Position numbers and translations under genes: made by a program. Positions 8,642 to 17,592 of a stretch of 64,000 nt of DNA are shown here, piece by piece. This DNA comes from DATENM01 sp045807725 (GTDB lineage: Bacteria; Acidobacteriota; Blastocatellia; UBA7656): NCBI GenBank assembly GCA_045807725.1, contig JBJMGV010000125.1, positions 28,909 through 92,908 on the forward strand, given 5' to 3'. The notes under the pieces are model-generated. The model was not told where the DNA came from and did not search any database. It was given only the letters and a program-made list of their open reading frames with translations. Every line of letters starts with the position of its first letter. Positions within the stretch are counted from its first letter, which is position 1.

Positions 8642-9923
8642 TTCTTTTACGCGTTTGCGCGGCGGCGCGTGTCTTACCATTGTTGCGGGCGATGTGCGCG
8701 GGCTTTGATGCTTTCTTGCTCTTGCCGCTGGCCGCAGGCTTTGCGCCGGTTTGCGTGATCGCGCTGGCAATCAATTTCTCATCGGGCCGCGCGCCGTCGG
8801 CAAACGCGAAGACGTGAATGTGGTCGCGGTTCTCGCGCAAGGCTTCGACGCGACCCGCCGTTTTCATGCGGGCGATGACTTCCATCAAGTAATCCTGCTC
8901 TGCCGCCGTCATAAAAAAGTTGTAGACATCGAATGCAAGCCCCGTTGCGTGTGGCGGCGTGGCAATGCGCGTCGCGTTCGGGTTCTTCTCACTCAGCCGC
9001 TTCTGATACTGCTCCGGGCGAATCAACGATGTGATCGGCAAGGGGCGATTGAATTTAGTCTGGTACTCGTGAGCGACTTCGAGCAGAACGTCGCGGGCCG
9101 GCGGGCGCAGGAAACTGAGCAGCCGCACTTTGAACGCGCGCCGCGCGCTCGCGTCGTCCAGATTGTAAGCTTTGCCACTAAAGTCCGCCGCCAGCGTCGT
9201 CAGCGTTTGATAATCACCCGCCAGCTCGCGGCGGCGGTCGCGGTTCAGGTAGAACGATTCGAGCAGCGTCTTGCGCGCGGTGATCTCTGCGATGGCGCGT
9301 TTCGTCTCGTTGAGTTGATTGGTCAAGGTTTGGCGGCGCGAACGGTCGCGCTTGGGAGCGCGTTGTAATTCTCGCTGCAAGTCGGCGAGTTTCGATTGCG
9401 GCGCTTTCAATGAATCATTCAAGCGCGCGTCTTCGCGTTTGAATGATTCATCATCGGCAAACAGCGGCACGTTCTCGCCTGTCGCGCGATCATAATGCAT
9501 AAAGTCGTCGTCGCTGGCATTCGCGCCAACGCCATAAAGAATGTAATTGTCGCCGAGCGCAGGCATCTCGATCAACTCGCCTTTGCGTATGAGTGCGGCG
9601 AGGTCTGCGTAATCTTCCGGCAGGTCATAATGCTGCTCGCGGGTTTCGGCCACCTGCACGGCAAGGAAGCGCCGCCGGTCGCTGTAATGCTGCAACTCGG
9701 CTGGCGTATTGATCTGCGCTTTGCGGCCCGTCGGCTCGCCGCGTTCTTCTTCAACTCTGTGGGCGGCGGCTTTCCACGGATCAATCTGCGGCGCTTCGAC
9801 CGTCGGCGGCGGCGGCTGCATCGAGCGCGGCGCGCGGCGGCAACCAGCGCTGCTCAAGACCAGAAGCAGGCCGAGCGCGACAAGCCACGATAATGTTATT
9901 CGCTTCGCCCACTCCTTCTTCAT
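8637..9923 (-). CDS. Lipoprotein with M15-like (D,D-peptidase-type) C-terminal domain
   Basis: 428 aa. The N terminus is a lipoprotein signal (LVLSSAGC, lipobox cysteine at ~28). A long helical, charged middle part (~150-240) may be coiled coil. Residues ~285-385 resemble the peptidase M15/VanY-like fold of the DUF5715 type: PITSLIRPEQYQ, NPNATRIATPPHATGLAFD (HxxxxxxD metal ligands) and RDHIHVF (third ligand and catalytic region). The tail is lysine/alanine rich. It likely acts on peptidoglycan at the periplasmic face. Its stop is 18 bases before the tlyA start. Confidence 0.75.
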   Translation of the reverse strand: MKKEWAKRITLSWLVALGLLLVLSSAGCRRAPRSMQPPPPTVEAPQIDPWKAAAHRVEEERGEPTGRKAQINTPAELQHYSDRRRFLAVQVAETREQHYDLPEDYADLAALIRKGELIEMPALGDNYILYGVGANASDDDFMHYDRATGENVPLFADDESFKREDARLNDSLKAPQSKLADLQRELQRAPKRDRSRRQTLTNQLNETKRAIAEITARKTLLESFYLNRDRRRELAGDYQTLTTLAADFSGKAYNLDDASARRAFKVRLLSFLRPPARDVLLEVAHEYQTKFNRPLPITSLIRPEQYQKRLSEKNPNATRIATPPHATGLAFDVYNFFMTAAEQDYLMEVIARMKTAGRVEALRENRDHIHVFAFADGARPDEKLIASAITQTGAKPAASGKSKKASKPAHIARNNGKTRAAAQTRKRK

Positions 9924-10018
9924 TGCCGGTTGACCCTCAAAGATAGATTACCCGACTTGTAAACTCTCGCGCTATACTGCACGTATCTGGCTATTGAGCA
10001 TCAAACCAGGAGGCGGAA

Positions 10019-10822
10019 ATGTACTGTCCGAAATGTGGCGTTGAGGCGGTCGAAGAGCAGCGATTCTGTAAGGCGTGCGGCACCAATCTGCAACTGATCA
10101 ACAACGCGCTCAGCAGCGGTGGCAAGGGGCCTGGCCCCTGGAGCATTGATCCCGAAGAGATGAAGCGCAACGTCACCGACTTTGTCGATAGCTGGAAAAA
10201 AGGCTTCCAGCACGAGCACACCGAAAAATGGAAAGCCGGCTGGGAGCAGTATAAGAAAGGCCAGCCCTATCGGCAGTCAGACCGTGACCGGCGGCGTCGG
10301 TCCAGAGACGAAGTGCGTCGCCGCAACTTGCCGCAGCCCGGCCAGTGGATGAAGTATTCGCGGCAGCACAATTTCAAAGAGGGGCTGAAGAGTTTGTTCG
10401 CCGGCGCGGGCCTGTCGTTTCTATTTTTCAAGATCGGCCAGGAAGTGCTCAACTCCGGCATCATTCACGAGATTCCGCGCATACAGGATTCGCAGGTGCA
10501 TGGCCTCGAAGTGATGGCGCGCATCTTCTGGCTCCTCATGCTGATCCCTATGTTGAAAGGGCTGGGGCAGTTGATCTACGCGGCCTTCTTCGCCGAATCG
10601 TTGGCGACGCTGACCGAACGCTACACCATCCCGGCTGAAGAACTCAGCCGCATTGAGCAGATCACTGAGCCGAGCGTGCTGCGCCGCACGGCTCCGCAAG
10701 CGCCCGTCAGCGCGCCGACTAACGAATTCGAGCAACTCGCTGAAACGCCGCCGAGCGTCACCGAAAACACGACGCAATTCTTTGAAGAAGCCGCCGCGCG
10801 CCGCCAACGCGAAAGCCAGTGA
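10019..10822 (+). CDS. Zinc-ribbon membrane protein of unknown function
   Basis: 267 aa. It begins with a zinc ribbon (MYCPKCGVE ... FCKACGTNL, two CxxC pairs). A charged helical region follows, then a basic stretch (DRDRRRRSRDEVRRRN). Two membrane segments come next, around residues 125-140 (LFAGAGLSFLFFKIG) and 167-190 (FWLLMLIPMLKGLGQLIYAAFF), and then a disordered tail. This layout is common among uncharacterised bacterial zinc-ribbon proteins. A GGAGG Shine-Dalgarno precedes the ATG. The gene converges on crcB with only 16 bases between stops. Confidence 0.8.
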   Translation: MYCPKCGVEAVEEQRFCKACGTNLQLINNALSSGGKGPGPWSIDPEEMKRNVTDFVDSWKKGFQHEHTEKWKAGWEQYKKGQPYRQSDRDRRRRSRDEVRRRNLPQPGQWMKYSRQHNFKEGLKSLFAGAGLSFLFFKIGQEVLNSGIIHEIPRIQDSQVHGLEVMARIFWLLMLIPMLKGLGQLIYAAFFAESLATLTERYTIPAEELSRIEQITEPSVLRRTAPQAPVSAPTNEFEQLAETPPSVTENTTQFFEEAAARRQRESQ

Positions 10823-10838
10823 GAGGGAATCTCGAAGC

Positions 10839-11216
10839 TTAAAAGCTCTGCGCCAGCCGCACGCCGAGCCACAGCGCAACCAGTCCGAGCGCCACGCTCC
10901 CCACCGCGTTCAACGCCGCGAGCCACGCCTCGCCGCTGCGGACGAGCGAGAACGTTTCCAGCGAAAAACTCGAAAAGGTCGTGTAGCCGCCGAGCACGCC
11001 GGTCAACAAGGCGACGCGCACGGTTGGTGACACCGGCAGCCGTGCCTCGAACAACTCGACGAGCAAGCCGATGATAAAACTGCCCGTCACATTGATCAGG
11101 AAGGTTGCGTAAGGGAAGCGCGGCTGCTCAACCCGTGAATTGATTTGCGTCGCAATGAAGTAACGGATGCCTGTCCCAAACGCGCCGCCTGCCAGCACCG
11201 CGATGACCTTAATCAA
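10839..11216 (-). CDS. crcB: Fluoride channel CrcB/Fluc
   Basis: 125-aa four-helix membrane protein that exports fluoride as a dual-topology dimer. Family signatures are visible: GGAFGTGIRYFI at the N terminus, PYATFLINVTGSFIIGLL (pore asparagine), and TGVLGGYTTFSSFSLET (central Na+ site and phenylalanine box). I looked for a fluoride riboswitch in the upstream 110 bases and did not find its motif; that gap holds the dxs terminator instead. Confidence 0.95.
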   Translation of the reverse strand: MIKVIAVLAGGAFGTGIRYFIATQINSRVEQPRFPYATFLINVTGSFIIGLLVELFEARLPVSPTVRVALLTGVLGGYTTFSSFSLETFSLVRSGEAWLAALNAVGSVALGLVALWLGVRLAQSF

Positions 11217-11256
11217 TTGAGTCTGCCCTCGCTTTCTTTCGACTTCCGAACAAGAG

Positions 11257-11282
11257 AAGGGCGGCCTGTGAGAGCCGCCCTT
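11257..11282 (-). terminator. Intrinsic terminator after dxs
   Basis: A 9-bp perfect stem (AAGGGCGGC paired with GCCGCCCTT) with an 8-base loop. On the minus strand it is followed by a CTCTTGTTC pyrimidine-rich stretch. It lies 45 bases beyond the dxs stop, before crcB. Confidence 0.75.
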
Positions 11283-11326
11283 TGAAGAAATGTTGAATCA
11301 TCAGCGCACGCTTCACGCGCTATGCC

Positions 11327-13231
11327 TTAATCGTGGTAGGCCGCCTCGAAGCTATACTTGGCGGCGACGAATTCGCGCACGCGGTTGTAGATGCCGTCGG
11401 CGTCAAGCCCATACTTCGCAAGCAAGGTGCTCTGGCTGGCGTGCTCGATCAACTTATCGGGGAAGCCCAGGCACATCACGCGCACGTCGTGGACGCCCTT
11501 CTCTTCGAGCAACTCCATCACCGCAGAGCCAAAGCCGGCCTGCACATAATGGTCTTCGACCGTGACAATGGAGCCGTGCGAGCGAGCCAGCGCGAGGATC
11601 AAGTCCGCATCGAGCGGCTTGACGAAGCGGGCGTTCACAACGGTTGGGTTCAAGCCTTCGGCGGCCAGGCGCTCGGCGGCCTTCTCGCAGTAATGCACCT
11701 GCGTGCCGATGCCGATGATCGCCACGTCCGTGCCGTGCCGCAGTATCTCGGCCTTGCCGATCTCAAGCTGTTTGATCTCTTCATCCATCGGCACGCCGAA
11801 GCCGTTGCCGCGCGGATAGCGCACCGCCGCGGGGCCGTTATGCAGCACCGCCGTCTTCATCATATGACGCAACTCGTTCTCGTCTTTCGGAGCCATAACG
11901 ACGACGCGCGGCATCCCGCGAAGGTAGCCGAAATCCATCAAGCCGTGATGCGTCGGGCCGTCCGCGCCGGCCACGCCCGCGCGGTCGAGCGCGAACGTCA
12001 CATCCAAATCCATCAACACTACGTCGTGGAAAATCTGATCGTAGGCGCGTTGCAAGAAGCTCGAATAGATTGCGCAGATCGGCTTCAAGCCTTCGGTCGC
12101 CATCCCTGCGGCGAAGGTGACGGCGTGCTGTTCAGCAATCGCCACGTCAAAGGTGCGTTCGGGAAACGCCTTCATCACTTTGCTCACGCCCGTGCCGTCA
12201 GGCATCGCGGCGGTGATAGCGACGACGCGCGGGTCTTCTTTCATGATGTCAATCGTCGCGTCGGCAAAGGTCGCGGTGTAGCTCGGCGCGGTCGCCGGCT
12301 CTTTGATGAACTTGCCTGAGGCGATCTCGAAGGCCGACGTGCCGTGCCATGCGGCTTTGTCGCGCTCCGCCGGCTCGTAGCCTTTGCCCTTCACCGTGAG
12401 CGCGTGGATCAGCACCGGACCTTCTATCTGTTTCGCCGCTTCGAGCGTCGTCAGGATCGAATTGATGTCGTGGCCGTTGATCGGCCCCATGTATTTCAAG
12501 CCGAGTTCTTCCCACAGCGCGCCGGGGATGAAGGCAGCGGCCAGCGTGTCTTTCAACGCGCGCGCGCCCGACAGCATCATCTCGCCGACCGCCGGGATGG
12601 CCTTCAGCCATTCTTCGACTTCGTGCTTGAACTCGTTATAAGGCCGCGCCGTGCGTATACGATTGAGATAGCCGGCGAGCGCGCCGACGTTCGGCGAGAT
12701 CGACATCTCATTGTCGTTGAGCAGAATGATCATCTTCGACTTGAGGTGGCCGACCTGATTGATGCCTTCCAAAGCCATACCTGCGGTCAGGCCGGCGTCG
12801 CCGATGAAGGCGATGACATCGAAGTCTTCACCTTTGATATCGCGCGCCGCCGCGATGCCGAGCGCCGACGAGATCGAGGTGCCGGCGTGCGCCGCGTTGA
12901 AAACGTCATAGTCGGATTCTTCGCGGCGCAGAAAGCCGCTCAGGCCGTTGTACTGGCGGATGGTCGGGAACTGGTCGCGCCGCCCGGTGATGATCTTGTG
13001 CGCGTAAGCCTGGTGGCCGATGTCGAAGACCAGCTTGTCGCGCGGCGTCTCGAAGGCGTAATGGAGCGCAATAATCAATTCAACAGGGCCGAGGCTCGCG
13101 CCGGTGTGACCGCCGATCTTCGATAGCGTTTCGATCATATACTCGCGTATCTCGTCGGCCAGCGGTTGCAGCTTGGACACCGGCAGCTTGCGCATGTCGG
13201 CAGGGTCGTTGATCTGTTTCAGCAAATTCAT
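11327..13231 (-). CDS. dxs: 1-deoxy-D-xylulose-5-phosphate synthase
   Basis: First step of the MEP isoprenoid pathway: pyruvate plus glyceraldehyde 3-phosphate to DXP, thiamine diphosphate dependent. The 634-aa protein is full length. It has GGHTGASLGPVELIIALHY, the HAGTSISSALG loop, the ThDP region IGDAGLTAGMALEG with ILNDNEMSISPNVG, and the transketolase middle and C-terminal domains (EQHAVTFAAGMA, DRAGVAGADGPTHHG, VRYPRGNG). The usual GDG of the ThDP motif reads GDA here. ispA lies 172 bases upstream on the same strand; together they make a short isoprenoid cluster. Confidence 0.97.
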   Translation of the reverse strand: MNLLKQINDPADMRKLPVSKLQPLADEIREYMIETLSKIGGHTGASLGPVELIIALHYAFETPRDKLVFDIGHQAYAHKIITGRRDQFPTIRQYNGLSGFLRREESDYDVFNAAHAGTSISSALGIAAARDIKGEDFDVIAFIGDAGLTAGMALEGINQVGHLKSKMIILLNDNEMSISPNVGALAGYLNRIRTARPYNEFKHEVEEWLKAIPAVGEMMLSGARALKDTLAAAFIPGALWEELGLKYMGPINGHDINSILTTLEAAKQIEGPVLIHALTVKGKGYEPAERDKAAWHGTSAFEIASGKFIKEPATAPSYTATFADATIDIMKEDPRVVAITAAMPDGTGVSKVMKAFPERTFDVAIAEQHAVTFAAGMATEGLKPICAIYSSFLQRAYDQIFHDVVLMDLDVTFALDRAGVAGADGPTHHGLMDFGYLRGMPRVVVMAPKDENELRHMMKTAVLHNGPAAVRYPRGNGFGVPMDEEIKQLEIGKAEILRHGTDVAIIGIGTQVHYCEKAAERLAAEGLNPTVVNARFVKPLDADLILALARSHGSIVTVEDHYVQAGFGSAVMELLEEKGVHDVRVMCLGFPDKLIEHASQSTLLAKYGLDADGIYNRVREFVAAKYSFEAAYHD

Positions 13232-13403
13232 AAAGCGCCTTGCGCCTCCTCAGTCGTAAATCAGCCCGGTACGTGATCGGGCAGGTCAGGGAAGTGATGC
13301 CTTCAATCTAATTGCGTTTCAATCGACGGATTAGATGCAATAATCTACCTGAGCGACCAAACAATTAAATCAAACTCTACAGCAAGTTAAAAGGATAGCC
13401 TTG

Positions 13404-14303
13404 TTATGATTTCCTTGCAACGATGAAACGCGCCAGCTCTTCGAGCACGACCGAGTTGACGCCGAGGCCCGAAACAATTTCGATGGCATCAGAGACGAGC
13501 TGTTGCATGCGCGCCTCGCTCTGTTTGATGCCGTGCAGCGCCGGGTAGGTCGCTTTGTGCGCAGCAACGTCTTTGCCGGCGGTCTTGCCGAGTTGTTCGC
13601 TGGTCGAGGTCACATCCAAAATATCATCGGCGATTTGAAAGGCGAGGCCGATGCGCTGGCCGTAAGCGCGCAGCTTGTCGATCTCAGGTTCGTTCGCGCC
13701 GGCGATGATACCGCCGACGACGACGGGCGCGGTGATCAGTGCGCCCGTCTTCGCGCGGTGGATGTATTCTAGAGTGGCTTCGTCAACGGCACGGCCTTCG
13801 TTTTCGATGTCGGCCATCTGGCCGCCGATCATGCCTTCGATGGTGCTGGCGGCGTTGCTGACTTCGCGGATGACACGGACTTGCCGCTCAGGCGTCAGGT
13901 GCGGCGCGTTAGCCGAGAGCACGCGGAAGGCTTGTGTCAGCAGCGCGTCGCCCGCCAGTATGGCCGTCGCTTCGTCGAAGGCTTTGTGGCAGGTCGGCCT
14001 GCCGCGCCGCAGGTCGTCGTTGTCCATCGCCGGCAGGTCGTCGTGAATCAGCGAGTAAGTGTGAATCATCTCGAAGGCGCACGCGGCGGGCATCAGGTCA
14101 TCCGTGGTCGCGCCGAAAGCTTCGCCGGCGGCAAGCACCAGAATGGGACGCAGCCGCTTGCCGCCGGCCATCAAGCTGTAACGCATCGCTTGATGCAAGC
14201 GCGTGGGCGCGACTGATTCCGCCGGAACCAGCGCGTCGAGCCACTGGTTGACTTCCGCAGCGCGCCGCGCCAGATAATCTTTAATTGTTTCGGACTTCGT
14301 CAT
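13404..14303 (-). CDS. ispA: Polyprenyl (farnesyl/geranylgeranyl) diphosphate synthase
   Basis: 299-aa trans-prenyltransferase. Both aspartate-rich motifs are intact: DDLPAMDNDDLRRGRPTCH (first, with the insertion typical of the bacterial IspA type) and QIADDILDVT (second). MAGGKRLRPILVL is the conserved substrate-binding segment. It condenses IPP with allylic diphosphates; product length cannot be fixed by eye. Its ATG overlaps the xseB stop (ATGA), so xseB-ispA are coupled, the order seen in many bacteria (xseB-ispA-dxs). Confidence 0.94.
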   Translation of the reverse strand: MTKSETIKDYLARRAAEVNQWLDALVPAESVAPTRLHQAMRYSLMAGGKRLRPILVLAAGEAFGATTDDLMPAACAFEMIHTYSLIHDDLPAMDNDDLRRGRPTCHKAFDEATAILAGDALLTQAFRVLSANAPHLTPERQVRVIREVSNAASTIEGMIGGQMADIENEGRAVDEATLEYIHRAKTGALITAPVVVGGIIAGANEPEIDKLRAYGQRIGLAFQIADDILDVTSTSEQLGKTAGKDVAAHKATYPALHGIKQSEARMQQLVSDAIEIVSGLGVNSVVLEELARFIVARKS

Positions 14304-14545
14304 TCATCCATTTCCTCGAAAGGAGAAGGAGTGTACCCGCCCGCTTCGTCTTTGAGCAAGATTTCAACGCGGCGCTCGGCTTCGTCCAATCGCTTCTGAC
14401 AGCCGCGCGACAGCCGCACGCCCTGCTCGAATAATTCAAGCGACTGCTCAAGCGGCAGGTCGCCCGCTTCAAGCTGTTCGACGATCTGCTCAAGCTCTTT
14501 GAGCGACGCTTCAAAGTCTCTTTCACCCGGCATTTTCTTAGTCAT
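14300..14545 (-). CDS. xseB: Exodeoxyribonuclease VII small subunit
   Basis: 81-aa small subunit that partners XseA in degrading single-stranded DNA. The two-helix signature is clear: DFEASLKELEQIVEQLEAG, then LPLEQSLELFEQGVRL and CQKRLDEAERRVEILL. The frame extends upstream to 14584, but ATG at 14545 follows AAAGG and matches the usual N terminus. xseA itself lies 1.4 kb upstream, separated by a methyltransferase gene and two hairpin repeats. Confidence 0.93.
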   Translation of the reverse strand: MTKKMPGERDFEASLKELEQIVEQLEAGDLPLEQSLELFEQGVRLSRGCQKRLDEAERRVEILLKDEAGGYTPSPFEEMDE

Positions 14546-14556
14546 ACCTTTAATCT

Positions 14557-14652
14557 GCCACAGAGGCACAGAGACACAGAGCAAATAAGAGACGGGATAC
14601 TCTCAGTCGCCTTTCCCATATCTGCCTCCGTGTCTCTGTGCCTCTGTGGCCA
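14557..14652. repeat. Inverted repeat with 8-bp tandem arms (CACAGAGR)
   Basis: Left arm: CACAGAGG, CACAGAGA, CACAGAGC (octamers). The right arm at ~14625-14650 is the reverse complement with one mismatch (CTCCGTGT, CTCTGTGC, CTCTGTGG). The intervening ~40 bases are not repeated. It can form a long hairpin between xseB and the methyltransferase gene. Confidence 0.8.
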
Positions 14653-14655
14653 ATC

Positions 14656-15666
14656 TTATTTCGTCGCCAGTATCAGCGGCGACGGCCCCGGCACGTCGAG
14701 CGTTTGCACTTTGCGAAAGCCCGCTTCTTTAAGCCACTCGCGGTACTCGCGCATCGTGAAGACATCGCCGGCTTCGGTGTGCACCAGCATATTCAACCCG
14801 AACAACAGCGGCAGCATCGGCCCCGAGCGCGTATCGTTGGGAATCATCTCGGCGATCAACAACATGCCATTGTCCGTGAGAATGCGGTACATCTGCTTGA
14901 TCAGTTTCCTGCCCCACTTCTCGCCTTCCGAGTGGATGATGTGGCCGAGTATCGCCAGGTCATAACGGTTGCGCCCATAATTAACTTCGCGCAAGTTGCC
15001 TTCGATGTAATCGTAGCGGTCGGCGACGCCGAAGCGTTCGGTGAAGCGCCGCGCCACCGGCGTGACTTCGGGATAATCAACTACCGTGACACGCGCATCG
15101 GGTAGGGCTTGCGCGAAGGCGAGCGACCACGCGGCGCTGCCGGCGGCAACATCGAGAATCGTCTTGATGCGCTTGCGAGCCTTTTCAGGGATAGCCTGCA
15201 CCGCGCCTTGCGCGACACCATAGCTCATCGGGAAGATGGCTTCGACCAGTTTCGGGAAGAACTCTTTTCCCCCCTGTTCAGTGTCAACGGCTTCGATGGG
15301 CTTGCCGGTCTGCACGACATCGGGGAGCTTGGCCCAGCCCGGCCACGTCTGCCGCGTCTCGCCGACGATGCCGCCCATGTAACCGGGCTTACCTTTGACA
15401 AGGAACTGCGCGGCGACCGGCGCGTTACTGTAACGTTCGCCCTGCTTGTTCAAATAGCCCATGCCGGTCAGCGCATCGAGCAGGTGGCGCATGCCACGCT
15501 GAGACGCTTTCGCGGCGCGGGCAATCTCTTTCATGGTGGCCTTGCCTTCTTCGATGTGATCGAAGATTCCGAGTTCGACGCCGGCAGCCAGCGCCATCGC
15601 GGCGCGTGCCGACCACAGATGATCCAGGATTTGCTGCGGGGATACTTCGGTTGGTTGAGCGCTCAT
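14656..15666 (-). CDS. SAM-dependent O-methyltransferase-like protein
   Basis: 336 aa with the layout of plant-type/hydroxyneurosporene O-methyltransferases: an N-terminal winged-helix dimerisation domain (~1-100, including GIFDHIEEGKATMKEIARA and LLDALTGMGYL) and a C-terminal Rossmann domain (~165-330; ILDVAAGSAAWSLAFAQ is the SAM motif, VVDYPEV the acidic loop). LAILGHIIHSEGEKWGRKL sits where the catalytic His/Glu region falls. The substrate is unknown. AAGGAGAG precedes the ATG. It splits xseA from xseB, and repeats flank it on both sides. Confidence 0.82.
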   Translation of the reverse strand: MSAQPTEVSPQQILDHLWSARAAMALAAGVELGIFDHIEEGKATMKEIARAAKASQRGMRHLLDALTGMGYLNKQGERYSNAPVAAQFLVKGKPGYMGGIVGETRQTWPGWAKLPDVVQTGKPIEAVDTEQGGKEFFPKLVEAIFPMSYGVAQGAVQAIPEKARKRIKTILDVAAGSAAWSLAFAQALPDARVTVVDYPEVTPVARRFTERFGVADRYDYIEGNLREVNYGRNRYDLAILGHIIHSEGEKWGRKLIKQMYRILTDNGMLLIAEMIPNDTRSGPMLPLLFGLNMLVHTEAGDVFTMREYREWLKEAGFRKVQTLDVPGPSPLILATK

Positions 15667-15691
15667 GAACAGACTCTCTCCTTTTAGGGAT

Positions 15692-15910
15692 TCAGGAGGC
15701 AGTGGTCAGTGGCCAGTGCTCAGTGGGCGTTTACCCGCTAGTCCCGTAGGGACGAAATGTTTATAGCCAACAGATCGGTTTAATCTTCAAGCTCCGTCAG
15801 GAGCGCGATGTTGACATTGCGCCCCTACGGGGCTTCGTCTCTTTCAACAACCATAACTATAAACAGGTCGTCCCTACGGGACTGACTGGCTACTGCTTAC
15901 TGCCTCCTAT
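15692..15910. repeat. Composite palindromic element (copy A)
   Basis: The 245-base gap between xseA and the methyltransferase is filled by a nested inverted repeat. The outer arms are heptamer-like (CAGTGGT, CAGTGGC, CAGTGCT / ACTGGCT, ACTGCTT, ACTGCCT). Inner arms are AGTCCCGTAGGGACGAAATG with TTTATAG, and their complement near 15857-15883. The core carries AAGCTCCGTCAGGAGCGCG and GCCCCTACGGGGC. Two larger relatives occur at 49491-49872 and 61228-61600. Confidence 0.8.
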
Positions 15911-15911
15911 C

Positions 15912-17264
15912 TTAATCTTTCGTGCAATCGATTTCGCCGTCACTGAGGCGGACGCGCAGCCGCGCGCCGGGGTCTACGTCGGCGGCGCGCTTGATGATGC
16001 GGCCCTGTGCGTCAAAGGCGATTGCGTAGCCGCGTCCGAGCACGGCCAACGGCGAAAGCGAATGTAATTTACCTGACGCAATCGCAAAGCGTTCGCGCTG
16101 ATCGTCAATCGCCCTGCGCTCGCCCGATTGCAAACGCTGCGTCAGTAAATCGAGGGCGCGGCGACGCTCAATCGTTGCTCGGCGAATGTCTGTGTCGCGC
16201 AATCGCAAGGCCGTCGCGTGCAATCGAGCGCGCTCGCGCTTGATGCGTTGGCGCAAGGCCGTCTCCATCGCATAGACCGCTTCGTCGAACGCCTGCGCGG
16301 TGCGGCTGATCTGGTGGCGCGTGTCGTCGAAGGCATGGCTCGATTGCAGCTCCTGCACGCGGCTGCGCAGTTCGAGCAAGCGGTAACGCATCGCCGTCAT
16401 CATCGCTTCGTTGAATCCGTCGAGGCGCGCGCTGATCTCGTCGCGGGCGGCGGTGACAAGCTCTGCCGCGACCGATGGCGTCGAGGCGCGCAGGTCGGCG
16501 ACGAAGTCGGCGATAGTGAAGTCAGTCTCGTGGCCGACGGCTGAAATGACCGGCACACGCGAATTGAAGATGGCGCGCGCTACGGTTTCTTCGTTGAAGC
16601 ACCAGAGGTCTTCAATCGAACCGCCGCCGCGCCCGACGATGATGACATCGACCTCTTCGCGCTGGTTGAGCAACTCGATAGCGCGGGTGATTTCAGCCGC
16701 CGCGCCGTCGCCCTGCACGCGGGCCGGCGCGATCAAAACATTCATCGCTTCGTTGCGGCGGCGGATGACGCGCAGGATGTCGCGCACTGCCGCGCCGGTC
16801 GGCGACGTGACCACGCCGATGCAGCGCGGCAACATCGGCAAGGGCCGCTTGCGTTCAACGTCGAACAGTCCTTCTGCGGCCAGCCGCCGCTTCATCTGTT
16901 CAAAGCCGAGTTGCAATGCGCCGATGCCGACCGGCTCCATATACTCAACGATCAGTTGATACTCGCCGCGCGCTTCGTATAGCGACAGCCTGCCGTGCGC
17001 ACGCACCATCAAGCCGTCTTCGGGCACGAAGCGGATCAAGCGATTCTGCATACGGAAGCTGGCGCAGCGCAGCATCGCGCCTTCGTCTTTAAGGGTGAAG
17101 TACCAGTGGCCCGAAGTGTGGCGACGATAGTTCGAGATTTCGCCTTCGAGCCAGAGTTCGAGGAATTCGCCTTCGAGGAGTATCTTGATGCGCGCCGTCA
17201 GCTCAGAGACGGACAGCGGGCGGCGCGCTTCCAGCAGTTGTTCGAGAAAGGTCAGTTGCGACAT
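15912..17264 (-). CDS. xseA: Exodeoxyribonuclease VII large subunit
   Basis: 450-aa catalytic subunit. The N-terminal OB fold (LTARIKILLEGEFLELWLEG, HWYFTLKDEGAMLRCASF) is followed by the nuclease core (IGVVTSPTGAAVRDILRVIRR, VDVIIVGRGGGSIEDLWCFN, ISAVGHETDFTIADFVADL) and a long helical region that ends in LGRGYAIAFDAQGRII. All conserved segments are present. No strong Shine-Dalgarno is visible. The glutaredoxin-like gene lies 70 bases upstream on the same strand. Confidence 0.96.
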   Translation of the reverse strand: MSQLTFLEQLLEARRPLSVSELTARIKILLEGEFLELWLEGEISNYRRHTSGHWYFTLKDEGAMLRCASFRMQNRLIRFVPEDGLMVRAHGRLSLYEARGEYQLIVEYMEPVGIGALQLGFEQMKRRLAAEGLFDVERKRPLPMLPRCIGVVTSPTGAAVRDILRVIRRRNEAMNVLIAPARVQGDGAAAEITRAIELLNQREEVDVIIVGRGGGSIEDLWCFNEETVARAIFNSRVPVISAVGHETDFTIADFVADLRASTPSVAAELVTAARDEISARLDGFNEAMMTAMRYRLLELRSRVQELQSSHAFDDTRHQISRTAQAFDEAVYAMETALRQRIKRERARLHATALRLRDTDIRRATIERRRALDLLTQRLQSGERRAIDDQRERFAIASGKLHSLSPLAVLGRGYAIAFDAQGRIIKRAADVDPGARLRVRLSDGEIDCTKD

Positions 17265-17334
17265 GAAAGACCGGCAATCCTATTGAGGCTCTGGCAGGCA
17301 GCGTCGAAGCAATGCGTGTGGTGATCGGCAATCG

Positions 17335-17592
17335 TTAATCATCCAGACCAAGCCGCTCCAACTCGCTTTGCAGTCGCTTCCAGTTGAACGGCTTGAGCGT
17401 GAAGGTCGTGCCGTTGACCTCAAAGGTCGGCACGATGCGTTTGCCTCCGTTGAGATGTTCGACCAGGCGCGCGGCGGCGGGCGTCTTTTCAATATCAACC
17501 TCTTCGTAAAAAATCCCTTCGTCATCGAGGAATTCTTTGGCCTGGTCGCAGTCCGCGCTCCATTTCGCCGTGTAGATTTTAATGTCAGCCAT
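17335..17592 (-). CDS. Glutaredoxin-like protein with Ser in place of the first active-site Cys
   Basis: 85-aa thioredoxin-fold protein of the glutaredoxin/NrdH type. The ATG at 17592 has AGGAGAGG in front; the longer upstream frame is not needed. The segment where glutaredoxins have CxxC reads AKWSADCDQAKEFLD, so the N-terminal nucleophile is Ser and only the resolving Cys remains. The cis-proline loop is intact (RIVPTFEVNG). A single-Cys protein with the Cys in this position should not do normal dithiol chemistry, so the role is unclear. Confidence 0.8.
   Translation of the reverse strand: MADIKIYTAKWSADCDQAKEFLDDEGIFYEEVDIEKTPAAARLVEHLNGGKRIVPTFEVNGTTFTLKPFNWKRLQSELERLGLDD

Noticed and set aside
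11217..11326. Fluoride riboswitch upstream of crcB
   Set aside because: The gap holds the dxs terminator hairpin, and the conserved riboswitch core is not seen.
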